Of a stretch of 64,000 bases of DNA, positions 33,666 through 43,212 are shown piece by piece. Numbering within the stretch: the first letter of the stretch is position 1; every line of letters begins with the position of its first letter. Location: NCBI RefSeq assembly GCF_020687545.1, contig NZ_JAJEQX010000015.1:25455-89454 (forward strand), in the 5' to 3' direction. The position numbers and the translations under genes were made by a program. The stretch comes from Ruminococcus turbiniformis. GTDB taxonomy: Bacteria > Bacillota > Clostridia > Lachnospirales > Lachnospiraceae. The notes beneath the pieces are model-generated. The model was not told where the DNA came from, searched no databases, and saw only the letters and a program-made list of their open reading frames with translations.

Positions 33666-34547
33666 TTAGTCCGTTAAGAACCGGACAGTATTTCCAGTGA
33701 GTTCCACTTTTTTAAAAACAGGCGTCTCCTGGTAGTGTATGTTGGGTGAGTGCATCACAAAAAGAAGTTTGCCCTCTGTAGTCTTGAAAAACATGCCGTG
33801 CCCTCCATTTTCCGGGTACACAGGCTCAGCCTGTTGATGCCACGGGCCTGAAAGAGAGCCGGATTCGGAGATGGCGAGCCCTACGGCGTATCCCTGTTCT
33901 CCCCATGCGGACCAGGCCATACCAAGAGATCCATCTGCCAGGCGGATCATGCAGGGGCCGTCGGTCAGATACACATCTCCGTCAATCCCCAGATCAGACT
34001 TGGCAAAGGGGATTGGTGTCACCCAGGGGGCATCTGTTCCTTTAAAAAGAAGTTGAGGTTCGCCGTCAGCTTTCTTCAGATCGGGAGTCAGACGCACATA
34101 CCAGAACTGACCGTCCGGCACATCCTCAAAGGTACGGGAGAATACAAGATAAGGTACGCCTTCCTCCACGTAAAGTGTTCCATCTATGCTTGCCCATCCC
34201 GGCGGTGTGACCTGTTCGCTGTAAACGGAGTAAGGTCCTTCCGGCCGCTCGGCTTTCAAAATATACATGCAGGTTCTCACGGACTCTGACGCAAAAGTGG
34301 CAAATAGATAAAATGCGTCCCGGTAGCAGAAGCATTCTGGCGCCCAGTATTTTTCTGTGGCAAAAAAATCTTCCGGTTTGCGAAAGACTTCTATGGGATC
34401 GCTCCATTCCTGCAGATCCTCGCTGATATAGCAGTCAAAACCGTCGGCGGGACCCCAGGCCGTCATGCTTCTGGTGCCAAACAGATAATATTTGCCTTTA
34501 TATGGCAGAATATAGGGATCGCGCACTTTAATTTCAGCAGTTTTCAT
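33666..34547 (-). CDS. GH43 family glycoside hydrolase
   Basis: Short, propeller-only GH43 enzyme of 293 residues without signal peptide. Base Asp lies in VRDPYIL (about residue 10), KYWAPECF is conserved, and the modulating Asp lies in ASIDGTLYV. At the acid position the sequence is LTDGPCMIR, with Asp where most GH43 enzymes have Glu; related subfamilies share this. WSAWGEQGYAVGLAIS and NGGHGMFF complete the pattern. It heads the SDR-TIGR04076-oxidoreductase-MFS run and is divergent from an AraC gene, so it was probably the enzyme of a regulated sugar or sugar-acid locus. Substrate unknown. Confidence 0.85.
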   Translation of the reverse strand: MKTAEIKVRDPYILPYKGKYYLFGTRSMTAWGPADGFDCYISEDLQEWSDPIEVFRKPEDFFATEKYWAPECFCYRDAFYLFATFASESVRTCMYILKAERPEGPYSVYSEQVTPPGWASIDGTLYVEEGVPYLVFSRTFEDVPDGQFWYVRLTPDLKKADGEPQLLFKGTDAPWVTPIPFAKSDLGIDGDVYLTDGPCMIRLADGSLGMAWSAWGEQGYAVGLAISESGSLSGPWHQQAEPVYPENGGHGMFFKTTEGKLLFVMHSPNIHYQETPVFKKVELTGNTVRFLTD

Positions 34548-34754
34548 TGTTATTGTCTCCTTTCTGTTTCAGATTCTTAACACTGCAAATAAGATAGCAT
34601 ATGGATGTCGGCGAAAGAATGACTTTATATTCCCTGAATCCGACTTTATTTAAACAGCTATGCAAAGGCTGTTCTTGTCTTGTCAGGCATACCGTGTTAT
34701 AATTTGTCAAAATATTTGTGATAATATTTGCGAGATAAAGATAATTGAGGAAAA

Positions 34755-35721
34755 ATGATGGGGCATATTGTAAATGCCCGTCTGGATATGGTGGCAGAGT
34801 GTGCGGCTGATTATTTTAAAAAATATCATACCCGTCTTGACTTTCCGGATGTTTTAAAACGGTTGTACGATCAGAAAAAGCTGTCTACTGTTCCTTTAAA
34901 ATTCCGTCCCTCATTCCGGCGATTGGAAAAGGAAGCATTCATGGGGCATGCTTATTCTCAGATCGTTCACGTGGATCTTGTATTGTCCGGGCCCGAACAT
35001 GACATTATCCAGGAAACCAATATCATTCCCGTGTCCAAAGATGTATTTACCGTGGTGAACCTTCCCTATATCAATCCTTATATGCATTTTCACAATTTTT
35101 TTGAAGTTGTATATGTATATTGCGGAAACGGGATATTGAATTTTGCGGGAGAAAACGAGAAGCTTGAAGAAGGTGATCTGAAAATCATCGCACCTCATTC
35201 TAAGCACAGCATTTTGGCAGGGGAAAACAGTCTGATTCTCAGTATCAACATTCGGACAACAACATTTGATCAGGTGTCTTCTTCTCTGCTGGATACGAAA
35301 ACACTTCTTTCGGCCTTTTTTATCAATGCGCTTTATGGAGAGAAGCACGGAAACTACATTTCGTTTAAGATAGAAAACCGGCAGGAATGGGAAGAGATGA
35401 TTCAGAAGATTTTTGACGAGACAAATATCGAAGATAATTTTGCCAATGAAATTGCCATCCATATGATCCATGTATTTTTCGGAAGGCTGCTCAGAAACTT
35501 TGGAAATACAATTCATTTATATGACAGCAAGATGGGCTCTTCGCAATATTAAGCTGCAGCATGCCCGGAATTACCTTTTGAATACGGACTATAAAATCTC
35601 TCAGATAGCAGAGTTGGTGGGATACCAGTCAGCAGACTACCTTTCCCGGGCGTTTAAGGAGCTGTATGGCATGTCTCCCAGTGAATATCGAAAACAAATT
35701 CAGAAAGAGGAGCAGAAATGA
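34755..35721 (+). pseudogene. AraC family regulator lacking its first helix-turn-helix
   Basis: The cupin sensor domain is complete in one frame (YMHFHNFFEVVYVYCGNG, then LEEGDLKIIAPHSKHSI) and stops at 35552 after KMGSSQY. In the next frame the second HTH follows: RNIKLQHARNYLL, YKISQIAELVGYQSADYLSRAF, YGMSPSEYRK. The first HTH, about 45 residues, is absent, so a deletion of roughly 140 bases near 35535, not a simple frameshift, broke the gene. It would have controlled the divergent GH43 run. Its end overlaps the next gene by ATGA. Confidence 0.85.
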
Positions 35722-36416
35722 GCTTGAAATCATACATTGCATTTGACGTAGAGACAACCGGGCTGAATCCCCGGGAAAATGAAATCATAGAAATCGGCGC
35801 CCTGAAAGTGCGGGACGGGAAAGTCGCGGAGCGGTTCATGGAATTTATCCGCCCCCGTTTCCCGATTTCCGCCGCCATCACCAATCTGACGGGAATCACA
35901 AACGAGATGGTCGAAGGAGCGCGTCCCCGCTGCCAGGTTGTCCCGGACTTTCTCGACTTCTGCGGAGATGACGTCCTGATCGGACACAATGTGACATTCG
36001 ACTACAGTTTTATGAAATGCAGCGCCGCGGCTGACGGACTGCCCTTTGAAAAAATGGGAATCGATACGCTGAAGATCGCGCAGAAGGTTCACAGCAGCCT
36101 GAGCTCAAAGAGCCTGGGAAGTCTGTGCGAGCACTACCACATTGAAAACAAATCCGCACACAGAGCCTACCACGACGCGCTCGCCACAGCCAAGCTCTAT
36201 CAGACACTCGCACACTATTTTGAAGCGGACTACCCGAAACTCTTTCAGCCGGTCCAGCTTACATACAGAATAAAGAAAGAACAGCCCGCCACCCCCAAGC
36301 AGATCGCATTTCTCACAAATCTTATCCGCAAAAAGGGCGCGGACATCGCCTGGGACCCGGACACAATCAGCCGGAGCGAGGCGTCCCGGCTGATTGACGG
36401 ACTGCTGAAAGGATAA
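35718..36416 (+). CDS. DnaQ-like 3'-5' exonuclease, PolC-exonuclease type
   Basis: DEDDh exonuclease of 232 residues. ExoI is FDVETTGL (Asp9, Glu11), ExoII GHNVTFDYSF, ExoIII HRAYHDALATA. After the catalytic domain (1-170) comes a small C-terminal module, TPKQIAFLTNLIRKKG, seen in many Firmicute relatives. Probable role in DNA or RNA end trimming or repair. AGAGGAG precedes the ATG, which overlaps the AraC remnant's stop; it is convergent with the surface-protein gene, 32 bases away. Confidence 0.9.
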   Translation: MSLKSYIAFDVETTGLNPRENEIIEIGALKVRDGKVAERFMEFIRPRFPISAAITNLTGITNEMVEGARPRCQVVPDFLDFCGDDVLIGHNVTFDYSFMKCSAAADGLPFEKMGIDTLKIAQKVHSSLSSKSLGSLCEHYHIENKSAHRAYHDALATAKLYQTLAHYFEADYPKLFQPVQLTYRIKKEQPATPKQIAFLTNLIRKKGADIAWDPDTISRSEASRLIDGLLKG

Positions 36417-36448
36417 AGAAACAGCCAAAAGCCATTCCCGGCGTATTA

Positions 36449-38890
36449 TTATCTGATATATCCAAGGAACATATTCCCGGCCGCCTCTGTCATCACGGAC
36501 ATCTCGCCCTGTCCTACCGTGTATTCTCCGCCGGTGTCCGGATCGATATACGTGATATCTGTCATCGTATATCCTGTCAGGAGCACCGCATGGTCCGAAC
36601 TGATAAACGCGATCATCGGGCAGCCCCGGTTGATGACGTAAAGCACCTGGTCAAGCGTACATCCGGTCAGGTCTACCTGTACAGCATCGTACTGCTCCAT
36701 ATACCGCTCGCACGCTGCCAGTGATGTCTCGTCTCCTTCTTTCGAGAAGGCAGACGCTTCTGCAGAATAGACAAGATCCCTGTTTCCGCTCTCCCAGACA
36801 TATGCCTGATCCGAGGAGATCACCACTCCGGATACCTGCGCCGCTCTCTGAACCGCGCTTCCGGCACGGTCATAAATATCGACCAGCTCACCCATTCCAT
36901 AGACATAGAACTTCCGTCCGCTGTCTGTATCCCCGAGCGTGATCGTGATCGGTTCGCCGGACGCAATCTGTTCCGGCTTCAGTATGGTCGGTTCCGTATT
37001 TTCTATTCCGTCTTCAAATACAAGCATCATCTGTGTCTGCATTGTATCCGTGCTGTATGTTTCCAGCGTTACGGCCGTCTCCGCTCTCTCCTGATTGTTC
37101 GTCACGTACTCCTGCGCCGCCGCGCTGTAGGATGAGCCGTCACGGACAACTCTCTCAAATGTCAGAAGGTTATTTTCAATAAGAATATCCGTTGTGTAAA
37201 TATTCTGCTCCGTGAAATTGTAGGACGCTTCCACTTCATTTTTCGAATTCCGTATCTCAATCTCATACATGGGAGTGATCTCCTCCCCAGCAGCCGATGT
37301 CCCGGTGTCGTCCGGATTGACTTTTCCGTACACAAAATCTCCGTTTACAAACCCAAGCGGACGCACCGTCATGCCTTCCGGAGCTTCCACAGCATACTGC
37401 TCCCCGCTGCTCAGATCCATAACCGTAATCTGCTCCGGCGCATCCTCCGCAGCGGCTGTCAGGTATGCCATGCAGCTTCCGTCGTCCGACACCGCATACT
37501 GCTCTTCCGTAAGTCCTTCCGCAAGAACCGTCTGCTCGTCATGTTCCAGATCAATCTGGTAGAGCGTGCCGTCCGCAAGCACATACAGCATGGAACTTCC
37601 GTGATTGTAATATACCATCCGGCCAAGCTCAGCTTCCGCTATGGCGAACGACTTTGTACTCGGAATAAACGCCTGCTCCTCCACGAGATTGCTATCCTTG
37701 TTAAAGTAATAAATTCCTACGCCTACCTCGCCCTCATGGAAACCGCGGTTCATATACCCATAGACTGCAAATACAATATTTCCGTCCTCGTCCAGATCCA
37801 GGACACGCACAGCATGCTGGTCATTTTTGCTGCGCTCATCTCTCCCTTCCTGATCCGCGAAACTGAACACCAGCGTGAGCTCATCCGTGTCCCTGTCATA
37901 AAGCCACAGCTCACGCTCTTTGACAAACGCGGTGACAGCGCCATCCCCCTCTGTTTCATACTGGATATCATCCGAAGAAATGCCGAAGAGAATGCCGTCC
38001 TCATCGAAATCGCTTCCCGTTCCCTGGAATACTTTCTCCATATTCCGGTTGTAGTCAAGCAGGTAGATCGTCCCTTCTACATACCTCACCCGGAAGAATT
38101 CCTTTATATTGTAGAGGTCTGTCTCCCCGTTTTCATCCTGGCAGGACACCTGATATCTTGCCAGAAGGGATGTATAGACCGAATTGCTTTCCTTAATGCT
38201 CCACTCAGCCTCATCTACAAGCTCCGGAGCAAGATCCCCCCACAGAATATGCGTGATGTCGGAATGGATGTTGACTGTCTGATACGTCGTGTTATCACTC
38301 TCCTCGCCGGGTTCCAGATAGGTGCCGAGATCCGCGGACGTGTCACCGCTTATCGCCTTGGTGTGGAAATCCTGCGCGAACGAAAGGCACTCTGAAGTTG
38401 CAATATCATCCGGCCTCTCGATTCTCGTATAATAGCTGACTGTCTCATCCTCCGTTGTGAGAATCACTTTGAGCACAGCTTCCTGTACATCATCAGACAG
38501 GATATTTCCGAGGGCGAGTGCAACAGCCGAGCCGTCCCCGGTCATCTCCGCATCACCTTCTTTATACTTCTCCTCCCCGTCAAGAGAGTACACTTCATAC
38601 CGGATCGAGCTGACCTGGTCCGTCCCCTCCTCTATATTCATAAGAAGCGAGCCGTCCGCTTCCAGCGGAGTGATCGTGTCACGCATCGCCGTAATATCCA
38701 TGTCCTGCGTGTAGCCAAAAAGCGGGTTCACCTTCACACCTCCCGTTGTAAAGGAAATCCGCGGCAGCGTCGGCGATCCCATGTCCACAATCTCGTCGGC
38801 CGTTCCCCTGTTGATCACCAGGCTGCTGACCACGAGCGCAGCAATAAAAATAACAAACAGCACCCCCGCCTTGATGATTCTTCTTTTCAT
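36449..38890 (-). CDS. Large membrane-anchored extracellular protein with C39-peptidase-like C-terminus
   Basis: Uncharacterised 813-residue protein. Residues about 8-27 form a single signal anchor; the rest is acidic and predicted outside the cell. The middle (about 280-650) has repeating beta-strand units with Asp-rich turns (DLDEDGNIVFAVYG, VLADGTLYQIDLEHDEQ) that suggest a beta-propeller. The last 80 residues (VLYVINRGCPMIAFISSDHAVLLTGY, ITYIDPDTGG) resemble C39-like peptidase domains with a DHAVLLTGY His, but the usual catalytic Cys is not clear. It overlaps the methyltransferase gene by ATGA at the end of the nad operon. Function unknown. Confidence 0.7.
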   Translation of the reverse strand: MKRRIIKAGVLFVIFIAALVVSSLVINRGTADEIVDMGSPTLPRISFTTGGVKVNPLFGYTQDMDITAMRDTITPLEADGSLLMNIEEGTDQVSSIRYEVYSLDGEEKYKEGDAEMTGDGSAVALALGNILSDDVQEAVLKVILTTEDETVSYYTRIERPDDIATSECLSFAQDFHTKAISGDTSADLGTYLEPGEESDNTTYQTVNIHSDITHILWGDLAPELVDEAEWSIKESNSVYTSLLARYQVSCQDENGETDLYNIKEFFRVRYVEGTIYLLDYNRNMEKVFQGTGSDFDEDGILFGISSDDIQYETEGDGAVTAFVKERELWLYDRDTDELTLVFSFADQEGRDERSKNDQHAVRVLDLDEDGNIVFAVYGYMNRGFHEGEVGVGIYYFNKDSNLVEEQAFIPSTKSFAIAEAELGRMVYYNHGSSMLYVLADGTLYQIDLEHDEQTVLAEGLTEEQYAVSDDGSCMAYLTAAAEDAPEQITVMDLSSGEQYAVEAPEGMTVRPLGFVNGDFVYGKVNPDDTGTSAAGEEITPMYEIEIRNSKNEVEASYNFTEQNIYTTDILIENNLLTFERVVRDGSSYSAAAQEYVTNNQERAETAVTLETYSTDTMQTQMMLVFEDGIENTEPTILKPEQIASGEPITITLGDTDSGRKFYVYGMGELVDIYDRAGSAVQRAAQVSGVVISSDQAYVWESGNRDLVYSAEASAFSKEGDETSLAACERYMEQYDAVQVDLTGCTLDQVLYVINRGCPMIAFISSDHAVLLTGYTMTDITYIDPDTGGEYTVGQGEMSVMTEAAGNMFLGYIR

Positions 38891-40144
38891 TCTGTTATAG
38901 TCTCCCCTTTGTTCGATTTATCCGCTTTATCTGCGAGCAGTCTCCCAAGCGCAGGATCTACACGCAGGAATTCTTTGCATTTATCAATTTCAATAGAGCT
39001 TTTTTCGTTTCTTTTATTGCTTTTCACCGCTCGGATGAGAATGTTTTTCGGTGTGTGTTCCATATCTATGAATTCGAGGACCTGCGTTTCATATCCCAGG
39101 CTTTCCAGATATTTCGCCCTGAGTCCGTCTGTCACAAGAGCCGCAAACCGTTCTTTCAGAAGCCCGTACTCAAGCACAGGCGCAAGAGTCTCCCACGCGG
39201 CAGCCTGCCTTCTGTCTGACTGTGACTCCCTACTGCACGGCTGCGTTTTCCCGCTTTCCGGCTGAAGCTGTGCATTCAGCTCGTGCTGGCAGCACGGAAC
39301 GGAAAGGATCACTTCCGCGCCCCAGCCCGCCGCCTTCGCAAGCGCGTAATCTGTCGCCGTATCGCAGGCATGGAGAGTGACCACCATGTCGACTTTACCT
39401 GCGCCGTCATAGTCTGCGATATCCCCGACGAGAAACTTCAGCTTCTCATACCCGTACTCATCGGCAAGTTTCTGACAGTGCCTGATCACCTCTTCTTTCA
39501 GGTCCAGCCCTGTAATCCGTATGTCATACCTCTTCAAATTATGAAGGTAATGATACATGGCAAACGTCAGATAAGATTTTCCGCAGCCAAAATCAATGAT
39601 CTGAAGCTCGCGCCCCCTGTCAAGCTTCGGCAGAATATCTTCGATAAATTCCAGAAACCGGTTGATCTGCCGGAATTTGTCCGTCTTGGTCCGGACGATT
39701 TTTCCCTCCTCTGTCATAACCCCCAGATCCCGAAGGAACGGCACTGGCACGCCTTCTTCAAGAATATAGCGTTTCTTCCTGTCATGAGAACGGTCAGCCG
39801 CGCAGACCTCACACTTTCTTTTCCTGCGCTTTACTGTCACTTTTCCCTTTTTGCTGACAAGAACCGTGTACTCTTCCCCCCCTGGTCTCGATCTGCATCT
39901 GCCGGAACTCTCCCATATATTCAAGGATCTTCTCACGCGCCCTGTCCGCTTTCAGGTTTTCATGAAACGCCTGTGTCTTTGTAAATGATTCCAGCTGAAA
40001 ATACAATTCGCCCCTTTTCTCAAGCGGCCTGATTTTCACCTTTATTATCCCCTCTTTTCCGCGCGGATTACTCATAACCGCACGGATAAAATCTATATTC
40101 AGGACTGACTCAAGCAGTCCGCTCAAATTCGTCATTTCTTCCAT
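38887..40144 (-). pseudogene. SAM-dependent methyltransferase (Methyltransf_32-like), frameshifted at a G7 tract
   Basis: Two overlapping frames make one protein. The first (from ATG 40144, MEEMTNLSGLLESVL) is correct to FRQMQIET at about 39885; the second continues GEEYTVLVSKKGKVTVKRRK to the end, with ELQIIDFGCGKSYLTFAMY as the SAM-binding motif, VVTLHACDTATDYAL and SVPCCQHEL. The break is at seven G (39876-39882 on the minus strand); six would restore the frame. It could be a real mutation, slippage corrected in some cells or messages, or a sequencing error. A low-complexity insert (QPESGKTQPCSRESQSDRRQ) sits near residue 225 of the second frame. It follows niaR with a 13-base overlap. Confidence 0.8.
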
Positions 40145-40689
40145 TCTGCATCTCCGTTGTCCCTATGTTGTACAGAAACTTCCTGCTGCACAAGATACCC
40201 CTTCTCCCTGAGCATTTCCTCAATCAGATCCAGCGTCTTCTCGCTGTCCGCCTCCACCCGGTGGTAGTGATAACCGGATGTAATATTTTTAAGAGGACTG
40301 GACTTTCCGCTGTGTATATCCGATACAAACTCAGCCACTTTTCTCCGCGATGTGATATTGAGGTCAGCCTCCAGCCTTCCGTAAACTTTATGGTTTACTA
40401 TGACATTACAAACTATACCGCCCAAATCTACTATAGAGTTTAATTCGTCTTCGAGCTGTGTATCTGTATGTCTTACTTTAAAGACGCGGCTTACCGAGGA
40501 AGGCTCATTGATAATGTAGCCCCTGTTCGTGGATATAATATCATGTCCTGCCGCGCGAATCAACGCAATATCCTGCACGATCACCTGGCGGCTCACATGA
40601 AACGACGCTGCAAGATCTTTCCCCGCCACCGGCGCATCGCTTTCCTTAATCTTCGCCACGATTGCGTCTCTTCTGTCCGAACCAGTCAT
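40132..40689 (-). CDS. niaR: NiaR niacin-responsive repressor of NAD synthesis
   Basis: Transcription repressor that binds nicotinic acid and metal. The 185-residue protein has an HTH_11 domain (SRQVIVQDIALIRAAGHDI, about residues 33-51) and a C-terminal 3H domain with its three metal His: NHKVYG, DIHSG and GYHYHRVEA. AAAGGAGGAG precedes the ATG. It lies 104 bases after nadC in the same direction and most likely regulates the nadABC promoter. Confidence 0.95.
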   Translation of the reverse strand: MTGSDRRDAIVAKIKESDAPVAGKDLAASFHVSRQVIVQDIALIRAAGHDIISTNRGYIINEPSSVSRVFKVRHTDTQLEDELNSIVDLGGIVCNVIVNHKVYGRLEADLNITSRRKVAEFVSDIHSGKSSPLKNITSGYHYHRVEADSEKTLDLIEEMLREKGYLVQQEVSVQHRDNGDAEWKK

Positions 40690-40793
40690 CGGCTCTCCTC
40701 CTTTCCTGATAAAATCAACGGAAGTATCAAAAAAGCAGACACGCAGAATAGTTTTTACCTGTCATGCGCATCCGCCCTGCAGTTCTGCCCTTC

Positions 40794-41648
40794 TCACTCT
40801 ACAGCATGAAGGTTTTTCATTGAAATGTCAAGTATGGATGCGGAATGCGTCAGAGCTCCGCTCGAAATATAATCCACTCCCAGCTCTGTCAGCCGTCCGA
40901 TATTCTCTTTCGTAACGTTTCCCGAGCACTCTGTCTGCGCCCTTCCTGCGATAATACGAACCGCCTCCCGCATCTCATCTGTGGACATATTGTCGAGCAT
41001 AATAATATCCGCGCCCGCTTCCACCGCCTCGCGGACCATATCCAGATTTTCCACTTCTACCTCAATCTTACGTACAAACGGCGCATACTCTTTCGCCATT
41101 CTGACCGCCTGCACGACGCCGCCCGCTGCCCCGATGTGATTGTCCTTTAAAAGGACTCCGTCTGACAGGTTATATCTGTGGTTATATCCGCCGCCCACAC
41201 GGACCGCGTATTTCTCGAAGATTCTCATATTCGGCGTGGTTTTCCTCGTATCGAGAAGCTTTGTCCTGCTGCCCTTTAACAGCTCCGCGACCGAATGCGT
41301 GTACGTGGCGATCCCGCTCATCCGCTGAAGATAGTTGAGCGCCACGCGCTCTCCCGAGAGAAGCACGCGAATATCCCCGGTCACTTTTCCCATGAGCTGT
41401 CCTGCCTTCACTTCATCCCCGTCCTGACAGTAAAATACCGCCTCCGTCTTCGCGTCCAGCAGCTCAAACACTCTGCGGAATACATCCAGTCCGGCTACGA
41501 CTCCGTCCTGTTTGCAGATCAGCTCAACCTCGCCTTTCACCGCCTGCTTCATAACGGCATTTGTGCTCACATCCTCACTCGATATATCTTCCTTTAAAGC
41601 CTCCAGTATCAGATGATCTGCCTGAAGTGTCATTGTAATCTTATTCAT
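40794..41648 (-). CDS. nadC: Nicotinate-nucleotide pyrophosphorylase (quinolinate phosphoribosyltransferase)
   Basis: Converts quinolinate and PRPP to nicotinate mononucleotide. The 284-residue protein has the expected RVALNYLQRMSGIAT (about residues 101-115), LLDTRKTTPNMR with catalytic Lys/Arg, KDNHIGAAGG, and VEVENLD and IMLDNMS. It is third in nadA-nadB-nadC. The gap to nadB, 245 bases, is filled by a minisatellite. Confidence 0.95.
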   Translation of the reverse strand: MNKITMTLQADHLILEALKEDISSEDVSTNAVMKQAVKGEVELICKQDGVVAGLDVFRRVFELLDAKTEAVFYCQDGDEVKAGQLMGKVTGDIRVLLSGERVALNYLQRMSGIATYTHSVAELLKGSRTKLLDTRKTTPNMRIFEKYAVRVGGGYNHRYNLSDGVLLKDNHIGAAGGVVQAVRMAKEYAPFVRKIEVEVENLDMVREAVEAGADIIMLDNMSTDEMREAVRIIAGRAQTECSGNVTKENIGRLTELGVDYISSGALTHSASILDISMKNLHAVE

Positions 41649-41740
41649 CTCTTATCACGCTTCCCTTTCTATATTTTCACCGCACAGTCTGTACGATTCC
41701 TGATTCTGTGCCCCGTCATTTTCTTCCTGTCCGCTTATAC

Positions 41741-41912
41741 CGCCCTGCATGCTTATGCTGTCCTGCACGCTTACACTGTCCTGCACACTTACGCTGTCCT
41801 GCACGCTTACCTGTCCTGCACACTTACGCTGTCCTGCACGCTTACCTGTCCTGCACACTTACGCTGTCCTGCACGCTTACCTGTCCTGCACACTTACGCT
41901 GTCCTGCACGCA
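41741..41912. repeat. Minisatellite between nadB and nadC (17/18-bp units, 35-bp period)
   Basis: CTGTCCTGCAC(A/G)CTTAC units alternate in 18- and 17-base forms; perfect 35-bp copies span 41811-41845 and 41846-41880, with most of a third at 41881-41910 and four degenerate units on the left. The last codons of nadB, including its stop, lie in the array. Read in another frame it would encode VSVQDS repeats, but that frame has no recognised gene. Confidence 0.9.
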
Positions 41913-43198
41913 GCACACTGCTCCTCCGCAATCTTCCCGGCCGCCCGCTTTGCAAACACAAGACTCTCAAGCAGGGAGTTGCTGGCCAGCCGGTTCGCGC
42001 CATGGACACCGTTGCAGCTCGTTTCACCCGCCGCATACAGATGCTCCATTGATGTACGGCTGTCACTGTCCACCCAGATTCCCCCCATAAAATAGTGCTG
42101 GGCCGGCACAACGGGAATCCACTCCTTTGTCACATCATACCCTTCTTCCAGACAGTGCCTGTAAATATTGGGGAAATGCTTCCGTATCTTCTCTTCCGGT
42201 ATAGGTTTCATGGACAGCCATACATGATCGGTTCCGTCTTTTTCCATCTGCTTCCGGATCGCCTCCGTCACCACATCCCGGGGCAGAAGCTCGTCCACAA
42301 ACCTGTTTCCGTCTCTGTCGAGAAGAACAGCGCCCTCGCCCCGCACAGATTCTGAGATAAGGAATCTTCGTCCCGGTTTTGACGAATACAGTGTCGTCGG
42401 ATGAATCTGCACATAATCCAGATGTTCCAGCCGGACACCGTGTTCTTTCGCAATTCGCAGCGCATCCCCCGTCAGATGCGGAAAGTTGGTAGAGTGCTGA
42501 TACAGCCCGCCGATTCCGCCCGATGCCAGAATGGTATCCTGCGCTCTGATTCTGCTGATGCTGCCGTCGCTGTTTTTCGCCACAATTCCGCAGCACCGTC
42601 CGTTTTCCTCAATGATATCCGTCATAACAGTATACTCCCGGATTGTGACATTTCCAAGCTCTTTTACTCTGGCAAGCAGCCGGCTTGTAATCTCCTTTCC
42701 GGTAATGTCCTCATGAAAAAGGATCCTCGGCCTGGAGTGGGCTCCCTCCCTTGTAAACGCATAGTCCTTTAAAAATCCTTCTCCGGCTGCATCCTGTACA
42801 GATGTTTTCCCCGCTGCAGACGGCACACCCGGTACAGACCGTTCTCCCGGCGCAGACGGCACACCCGGTACAGGCCGCTCATCCGCCGCCCTCCGTTCAA
42901 ACTGTACTCCGTACCCGATCAGATCCCGGATTACCTCACGTGAGCTCCGGATCATAATGTCCACCGATTCCTCACGGTTCTCGTAATGGCCCGCACGCAT
43001 TGTATCCTCAAAATAGCTGTCATAATCGCTCTCATCCCGCAGCACGCAGATTCCGCCCTGGGCCAGAAAAGAGTCGCTGCTCTCTGTATCAGATTTTGTT
43101 ATCATAAGGATGTTCCGGTCTTCGGGGAGATTGAGCGCCGCAAACAGACCGGCCACTCCCGTCCCGACAATCACCACATCCGCATATTCGTTTCTCAT
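41894..43198 (-). CDS. nadB: L-aspartate oxidase
   Basis: FAD enzyme that makes iminoaspartate for quinolinate. The dinucleotide motif DVVIVGTGVAGLFAA lies at the N-terminus; QGGICV, ILASGGIGGLYQHSTN, DYVQIHPTT, the active-site HYFMGGIWVD and GVHGANRLASNSLLE follow. About 434 residues: the C-terminal helical domain of longer NadB is missing and the end is formed by repeat DNA. A 36-bp repeat adds PGVPSAPGERSVPGVPSAAG before the usual EGAHS substrate loop. ATG 43198 with AAGGTG upstream fits the family; a GTG at 43216, overlapping the nadA stop, is an alternative. Confidence 0.93.
   Translation of the reverse strand: MRNEYADVVIVGTGVAGLFAALNLPEDRNILMITKSDTESSDSFLAQGGICVLRDESDYDSYFEDTMRAGHYENREESVDIMIRSSREVIRDLIGYGVQFERRAADERPVPGVPSAPGERSVPGVPSAAGKTSVQDAAGEGFLKDYAFTREGAHSRPRILFHEDITGKEITSRLLARVKELGNVTIREYTVMTDIIEENGRCCGIVAKNSDGSISRIRAQDTILASGGIGGLYQHSTNFPHLTGDALRIAKEHGVRLEHLDYVQIHPTTLYSSKPGRRFLISESVRGEGAVLLDRDGNRFVDELLPRDVVTEAIRKQMEKDGTDHVWLSMKPIPEEKIRKHFPNIYRHCLEEGYDVTKEWIPVVPAQHYFMGGIWVDSDSRTSMEHLYAAGETSCNGVHGANRLASNSLLESLVFAKRAAGKIAEEQCAACRTA
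42816..42887 (-). repeat. 36-bp tandem repeat inside nadB
   Basis: Two copies with the identical 22-base core GCAGACGGCACACCCGGTAC... at 42816 and 42852, encoding the PGVPSA(P/A)GE/KRS unit twice (residues about 110-140). Proline- and glycine-rich, it would form a flexible surface loop beside the active site cover domain. Confidence 0.85.
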
Positions 43199-43212
43199 TT
43201 CCGTCACCTTCT

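Noticed and set aside
41741..41912. Regular short repeats that could look like a CRISPR array
   Set aside because: The units abut without unique spacers of similar length and overlap the end of nadB; it is a minisatellite, and no cas genes are near.
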